Source of the DNA: Promethearchaeota archaeon
GTDB lineage: Archaea > Asgardarchaeota > Lokiarchaeia > Sigynarchaeales > SOKP01
Direction of reading: 5' to 3'
Assembly (NCBI GenBank): GCA_030668025.1
Contig: DAOUUT010000112.1
Span: 1 to 10,948 of the forward strand
Length of the DNA stretch: 10,948 bases
Shown piece by piece: positions 8,175 through 10,948 of this stretch; position 1 is the stretch's first letter; every line of letters begins with the position of its first letter. Position numbers and translations under genes: made by a program. The notes below the pieces were generated by a model that had not been told where the DNA came from, ran no database searches, and saw only the letters and a program-made list of their open reading frames with translations.

Positions 8175-8987
8175 TTAATTTGTGTTTTCTCCAAGACCTA
8201 ATTGCGATACCATCATTCTTTTCAGCTCTTCTTTATTTTTAGGTAGACCAAACATATCTGCATACTTATCTGTTGTAGCCAATTCAGCTGATCTTCCTTT
8301 TTTTGCTGCCGATATTAAATCGTTTTCTAAAAGGTATTTAACATGCTCGTAAGCCCCACTTCCTCTTAATTTAATAACAGTTGATTTCAAAATTGGTTGT
8401 TTCAACGCTATGATAGTTAGCGTTCTTAAGTAACGCTCAGCAATAGCACCTCCTTTGGCGAATTTAGATACAGTTTCGGTAAGTTCAGGTCTAAGCTGCA
8501 TCTGATATTTCTCTCCAATTTGAGCAACAATTAAAGCGCCAGAACGTTCTAAATAATCAAAAGCAACAACTCTTACTAATTCTTCAACTTCTTTTTTGGG
8601 AATTTCTAATTTAGTCGATAATTCTTCGATATCAAGGGGTCTACCTGCGGCGTAAAGGGAGCCTTCTATTAGATTTCTCCGTAATTCTTTTAATTGTATT
8701 TTTAAATCTTCTTTCGTGATTTCTTGGGGGATTTGGGGTTCTTCACCGTCACTTCCAATAATTTCAGTTTCCAATTCACTTAATCTTTCTTCTGAGGTTT
8801 CGGAACTTAATGTGGCTTCTTCAAATTCTTCTATAGATTCTTTTTCAAGTTCTTCTTCGATATCCCCATCAGTATCAATAGTATCATTTAATTCTTCCGG
8901 AATCATTTCTACTTGAGAAATATCTTCTTCTATTTCATTTTCAATTTCAGGTAGTTTTTCTAGTTCTTTTTCGCTATTTTCATTCAT
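8175..8987 (-). CDS. scpB: Segregation and condensation protein ScpB with long acidic N-terminal tail
   Basis: A 270-residue protein that would form the dimeric winged-helix subunit binding the kleisin ScpA in the SMC condensin complex. The ScpB core runs from about residue 95 to 262: a first winged helix starting at LIEGSLYAAGRPLDIEEL (106-123) and reading GEKYQMQLRPEL (158-169), then a second with ERYLRTLTIIALKQPI (184-199), RGSGAYEHVKYLLENDLI (208-225) and the wing GRSAELATTDKYADMFGL (231-248). These are classic ScpB signatures. Residues 1-92 are an added, low-complexity tail dominated by Glu and Asp and probably disordered; ScpB proteins are usually about 170-200 residues. The start at 8985-8987 is the first in-frame ATG and has no clear Shine-Dalgarno site. 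It is the third gene of smc-scpA-scpB, 29 bp after scpA, so translation is probably linked. The role is known from the family; the tail's function is unknown. Confidence 0.93.
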   Translation of the reverse strand: MNENSEKELEKLPEIENEIEEDISQVEMIPEELNDTIDTDGDIEEELEKESIEEFEEATLSSETSEERLSELETEIIGSDGEEPQIPQEITKEDLKIQLKELRRNLIEGSLYAAGRPLDIEELSTKLEIPKKEVEELVRVVAFDYLERSGALIVAQIGEKYQMQLRPELTETVSKFAKGGAIAERYLRTLTIIALKQPILKSTVIKLRGSGAYEHVKYLLENDLISAAKKGRSAELATTDKYADMFGLPKNKEELKRMMVSQLGLGENTN

Positions 8988-8996
8988 AATTTATCG

Positions 8997-9023
8997 TCAA
9001 AATTATTTTATCAAAATTATTTT
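8997..9023. repeat. Short tandem repeat across the scpA stop codon
   Basis: Two perfect 13-bp copies of TCAAAATTATTTT lie at 8997-9009 and 9011-9023, separated by one base. On the coding (minus) strand the first copy contains the scpA stop and the second lies in the scpB leader, 10 bp before its ATG. It looks like a local duplication; a binding function is possible but unsupported. Confidence 0.6.
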
Positions 9024-9997
9024 CTTAAGTTAATTGAAATATTTTTAAAAACATCTTCTTGTGATAATGTTAGCTTACTGCCCGTGGACAGGAACATAAG
9101 TGCCAAAAACATTCTTACAAAAGCAAACTTTTTACCAAGCTCGCTTTCTTCTTCAGTATTAATAATTTTTGCAATATCAAAAAAACTCGTTTCTTTACCG
9201 TCAAGTTGAATTTTCGATTTAATGCGGTTAAACCAAGAATCGTGCAGTTCTCCTACCGTTTGTTCTTTTCCACTAATATGTTTCAAAAGTTCTTTTGGTA
9301 GTTGAGCTTTTGATTTCGTTTGAATTCTTTGTTGTTTTATTTCGTCCCTCCGCATTCTCCGCCGTTTTAATTTTTCTTTCTTTTGCATAGTTTCGATTAT
9401 GGCAGACCTCATGGCGTCAAATAATTCATCCTTAGTGGAAATCAGCATTTTTGGCTGAATTGGTTGCGGTAATGTCTTTGGAATAGTTCGAGAATGCGTT
9501 TCTCGGAATTTCTCTAATTCTTCTTTTTTTTGAATTTGTTCTTCTTCTCTTATAATACTCGAAATTTTATAATGATGAAGTACTGCTGATGTTTTGAGAG
9601 CAATACCTGATATTTTATAATTGATTAAATCTTCGTGTAGCATATTATCGAAAAATTTATCTACCAACGACGATAAATCATAGAACGCAACATTTGATTC
9701 TTTTGCGATTTCGCTATCTAATAATGAATTATAGGGGGGTTTTTGCCAAAATTTCAAATCAAATGTTTGTTTATGAATCAGGGCAGGATCTTCTTCTTCG
9801 CCAGCAATTAATTCTTCTTCTATAATTTCTTCCACATCTTCCTGTTCTTGGGTTCTATCAACAAATTCTGGATGAGAAGTTACCTTGGTTAAAAACTTTA
9901 TAATATCGTTCTTTTTAGACTTAGAAGGGATTTTAATCTTATTTTTGGTCGCAAATTCTCTTAATTGCTTAACATTCCATTCCGTGAAGGTATACAT
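9017..9997 (-). CDS. scpA: ScpA-like kleisin with N-terminal SAP/HeH-like segment
   Basis: A 326-residue kleisin subunit expected to bridge the SMC heads and bind ScpB. The kleisin helical region is about 78-150, with EDLINYKISGIALKTSAVL (122-140) matching the N-terminal SMC-neck-binding part. The C-terminal winged helix is about 250-326, with KKFAFVRMFLALMFLS (289-304), then KLTLSQEDVFKNISI (308-322), the usual ScpA ending. The middle (about 150-245) is a charged linker including a strongly basic run, KLKRRRMRRDEIKQQR (209-224). Residues 5-38, WNVKQLREFATKNKIKIPS followed by KSKKNDIIKFLTK, resemble a SAP/HeH/Rho-N helix-extension-helix DNA-binding fold, which is not a standard part of ScpA. 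An acidic stretch (52-70) follows. The ATG at 9995-9997 lacks a nearby ribosome site, while a strong AGGTGA lies at 10031-10036. The gene sits between smc and scpB, which strengthens the assignment of this rather divergent sequence. Confidence 0.88.
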   Translation of the reverse strand: MYTFTEWNVKQLREFATKNKIKIPSKSKKNDIIKFLTKVTSHPEFVDRTQEQEDVEEIIEEELIAGEEEDPALIHKQTFDLKFWQKPPYNSLLDSEIAKESNVAFYDLSSLVDKFFDNMLHEDLINYKISGIALKTSAVLHHYKISSIIREEEQIQKKEELEKFRETHSRTIPKTLPQPIQPKMLISTKDELFDAMRSAIIETMQKKEKLKRRRMRRDEIKQQRIQTKSKAQLPKELLKHISGKEQTVGELHDSWFNRIKSKIQLDGKETSFFDIAKIINTEEESELGKKFAFVRMFLALMFLSTGSKLTLSQEDVFKNISINLRK

Positions 9998-10030
9998 CTT
10001 TTCTGAGGCATTCTTTTCGTGAATAATATT

Positions 10031-10036
10031 TCACCT
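10031..10036 (-). promoter_or_regulatory. Shine-Dalgarno AGGTGA upstream of scpA, oddly placed
   Basis: On the minus strand AGGTGA is a six-base match to the archaeal 16S tail. It lies 33 nt before the scpA ATG at 9997, too far for normal use. In-frame ATT codons at 10025-10027 and 10022-10024 are 3 and 6 nt away. Either scpA uses a rare ATT start, adding 9 or 10 residues, or the match is fortuitous. Confidence 0.35.
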
Positions 10037-10056
10037 AAAATTTTTAATTGTTAAGT

Positions 10057-10948
10057 TTAATTTTCTTCTACATTTGAGGGAACATCTGGAAGTTCAAGTA
10101 ATCTCTTGGCTTCTTCTTCCAAGTCTACACTAAAGATATCAGTTATTCCACTTTGTTGCATGGAAACGCCATATATTCGATCAGCATTTACAATATTTTC
10201 CTCTCTATGACTGATTACCATAAATTGTGCTTGACTCGCAAATTCCTTTATAACTACACTGACTCTATGCACATTTGGACCGTCTAAAGCGGCATCAATC
10301 TCATCCATGATGTAAAATGGAGCAGGATAAAACTCTTGAACAGCAAATATAAAAGATAACGCAACCAAAGTTTTTTCACCACCACTAAGGATCTCCAAAC
10401 TAGAGATACGTTTTCCACGAGGTCGAGCTTCAATAGTAACCCCTCCCTCAAATGGCTTATCTGGGCGATCAAGAATCATTTTAGCCGACCCCCCGGGCGA
10501 AAGTTTCTGGAAAATTCGCGAAAACTCTCGATTTATCTCGTGGTATGCTTTCATGAAGGTTCTAGTTTTTTCCAATTCGATTTTATCAATTGCATCAAGT
10601 ATAGATTTTCTCTCGCGTTGAATCGTCTGTCTCCTCATATCAATTTCGTCGAACCGCTCTTTTACAGTGTCGTATTGTGTAATTGCCTTTAAATTAACGG
10701 GTTCTATAGCTTTTTTCTTGTTATTGGCAGTTGAAATATCAGATTGCAAACCAGTTTCAGATAAATCGTCAGTAACTGGGGGTAATGAGCCATAATCTTT
10801 AGATCGTTGATATAATGTTTCAATTTGATCTGTGGTGATAATTTTTTTAGATTCGTAATTATTTAATTTGGAACGTTCCATAGAGTGGTCTGATTTAAGT
10901 TCATTCAATTGATTCTGATAATTTTTTTGTTTTTTCCAAGATATATCC
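10057..10948 (-). CDS. smc: SMC chromosome condensation ATPase, C-terminal part only
   Basis: The frame is open through the right edge, so only the last 296 residues are seen. The N-terminal head, hinge and most of the coiled coil lie outside; a TTG at 10906-10908 is internal and not a start. The visible part begins with the tail of the returning coiled coil, including the conserved EPVNLKAITQYDTVKERF segment (about 10650-10703). The C-terminal head follows: ABC signature LSGGEKTL (LSGGE at 10375-10389), Walker B FYIMDE (10300-10317), D-loop AALDG, and the H-loop histidine in VISHRE at 10207-10209. The ending GVSMQQSGITDIFSVDL is the usual SMC terminus, followed by a short acidic tail. SMC dimers with ScpA and ScpB form a ring that compacts and segregates chromosomes. 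scpA begins 59 bp downstream, giving an smc-scpA-scpB operon. Identity is secure. Confidence 0.97.
   Translation of the reverse strand, partial: DISWKKQKNYQNQLNELKSDHSMERSKLNNYESKKIITTDQIETLYQRSKDYGSLPPVTDDLSETGLQSDISTANNKKKAIEPVNLKAITQYDTVKERFDEIDMRRQTIQRERKSILDAIDKIELEKTRTFMKAYHEINREFSRIFQKLSPGGSAKMILDRPDKPFEGGVTIEARPRGKRISSLEILSGGEKTLVALSFIFAVQEFYPAPFYIMDEIDAALDGPNVHRVSVVIKEFASQAQFMVISHREENIVNADRIYGVSMQQSGITDIFSVDLEEEAKRLLELPDVPSNVEEN

Noticed and set aside
8716..8916. A serine-rich plus-strand frame of 66 codons opposite scpB
   Set aside because: It is the mirror of the Glu/Asp-rich scpB tail: GAA and GAT codons read in antisense give the Ser-rich product. It has no homology signal or ribosome site.
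10906..10908. TTG as a start codon for a separate short SMC-like protein
   Set aside because: The frame continues upstream without a stop to the window edge and encodes coiled-coil sequence, so this is an internal leucine of a full-length smc.

Overview
The window is AT-rich, about one-third G+C by eye, and most likely comes from an archaeon. The valyl-tRNA synthetase has archaeal-type editing and catalytic motifs, such as CTYGDEMD and ERSSCRTPIE. The tRNA has no encoded CCA. Several genes lack a clear Shine-Dalgarno site and are preceded by T/A-rich promoter-like DNA. An Asgard-like lineage (low GC, with smc-scpA-scpB in one operon) is a reasonable guess, but the window does not prove it.

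Layout: Positions 1-1854, minus strand, hold a MoxR-type AAA+ ATPase followed 18 bp later by a partial gene running off the left edge. The partial gene looks like the usual MoxR partner, a protein expected to end in a von Willebrand A domain outside the window. Positions 1855-2177 are a divergent AT-rich promoter region. Positions 2178-4556, plus strand, encode a complete glycyl radical enzyme of the GCVEP (dehydratase/lyase) clade with no activating enzyme beside it. A tRNA-Ala(CGC) lies at 4658-4729. It is followed by valS (4766-7366) and, 26 bp later, a family 2 glycosyltransferase resembling polyprenyl-phosphate mannosyltransferases (7393-8121). From the right edge leftwards on the minus strand runs smc (C-terminal part only), then scpA, then scpB (10948-8175), encoding the SMC-kleisin chromosome condensation complex. 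It converges on the glycosyltransferase.

Most of the window is housekeeping: chromosome organisation, translation and glycan-lipid synthesis. The points most worth a second look are an apparent SAP/HeH-like DNA-binding segment at the N-terminus of ScpA, a roughly 90-residue acidic tail on ScpB, and an orphan glycyl radical enzyme whose substrate-site residues differ from those I recall for glycerol dehydratase. I see no CRISPR array, insertion sequence, prophage or recognisable defence system. Motif comparisons rest on memory and by-eye alignment; no search was run.
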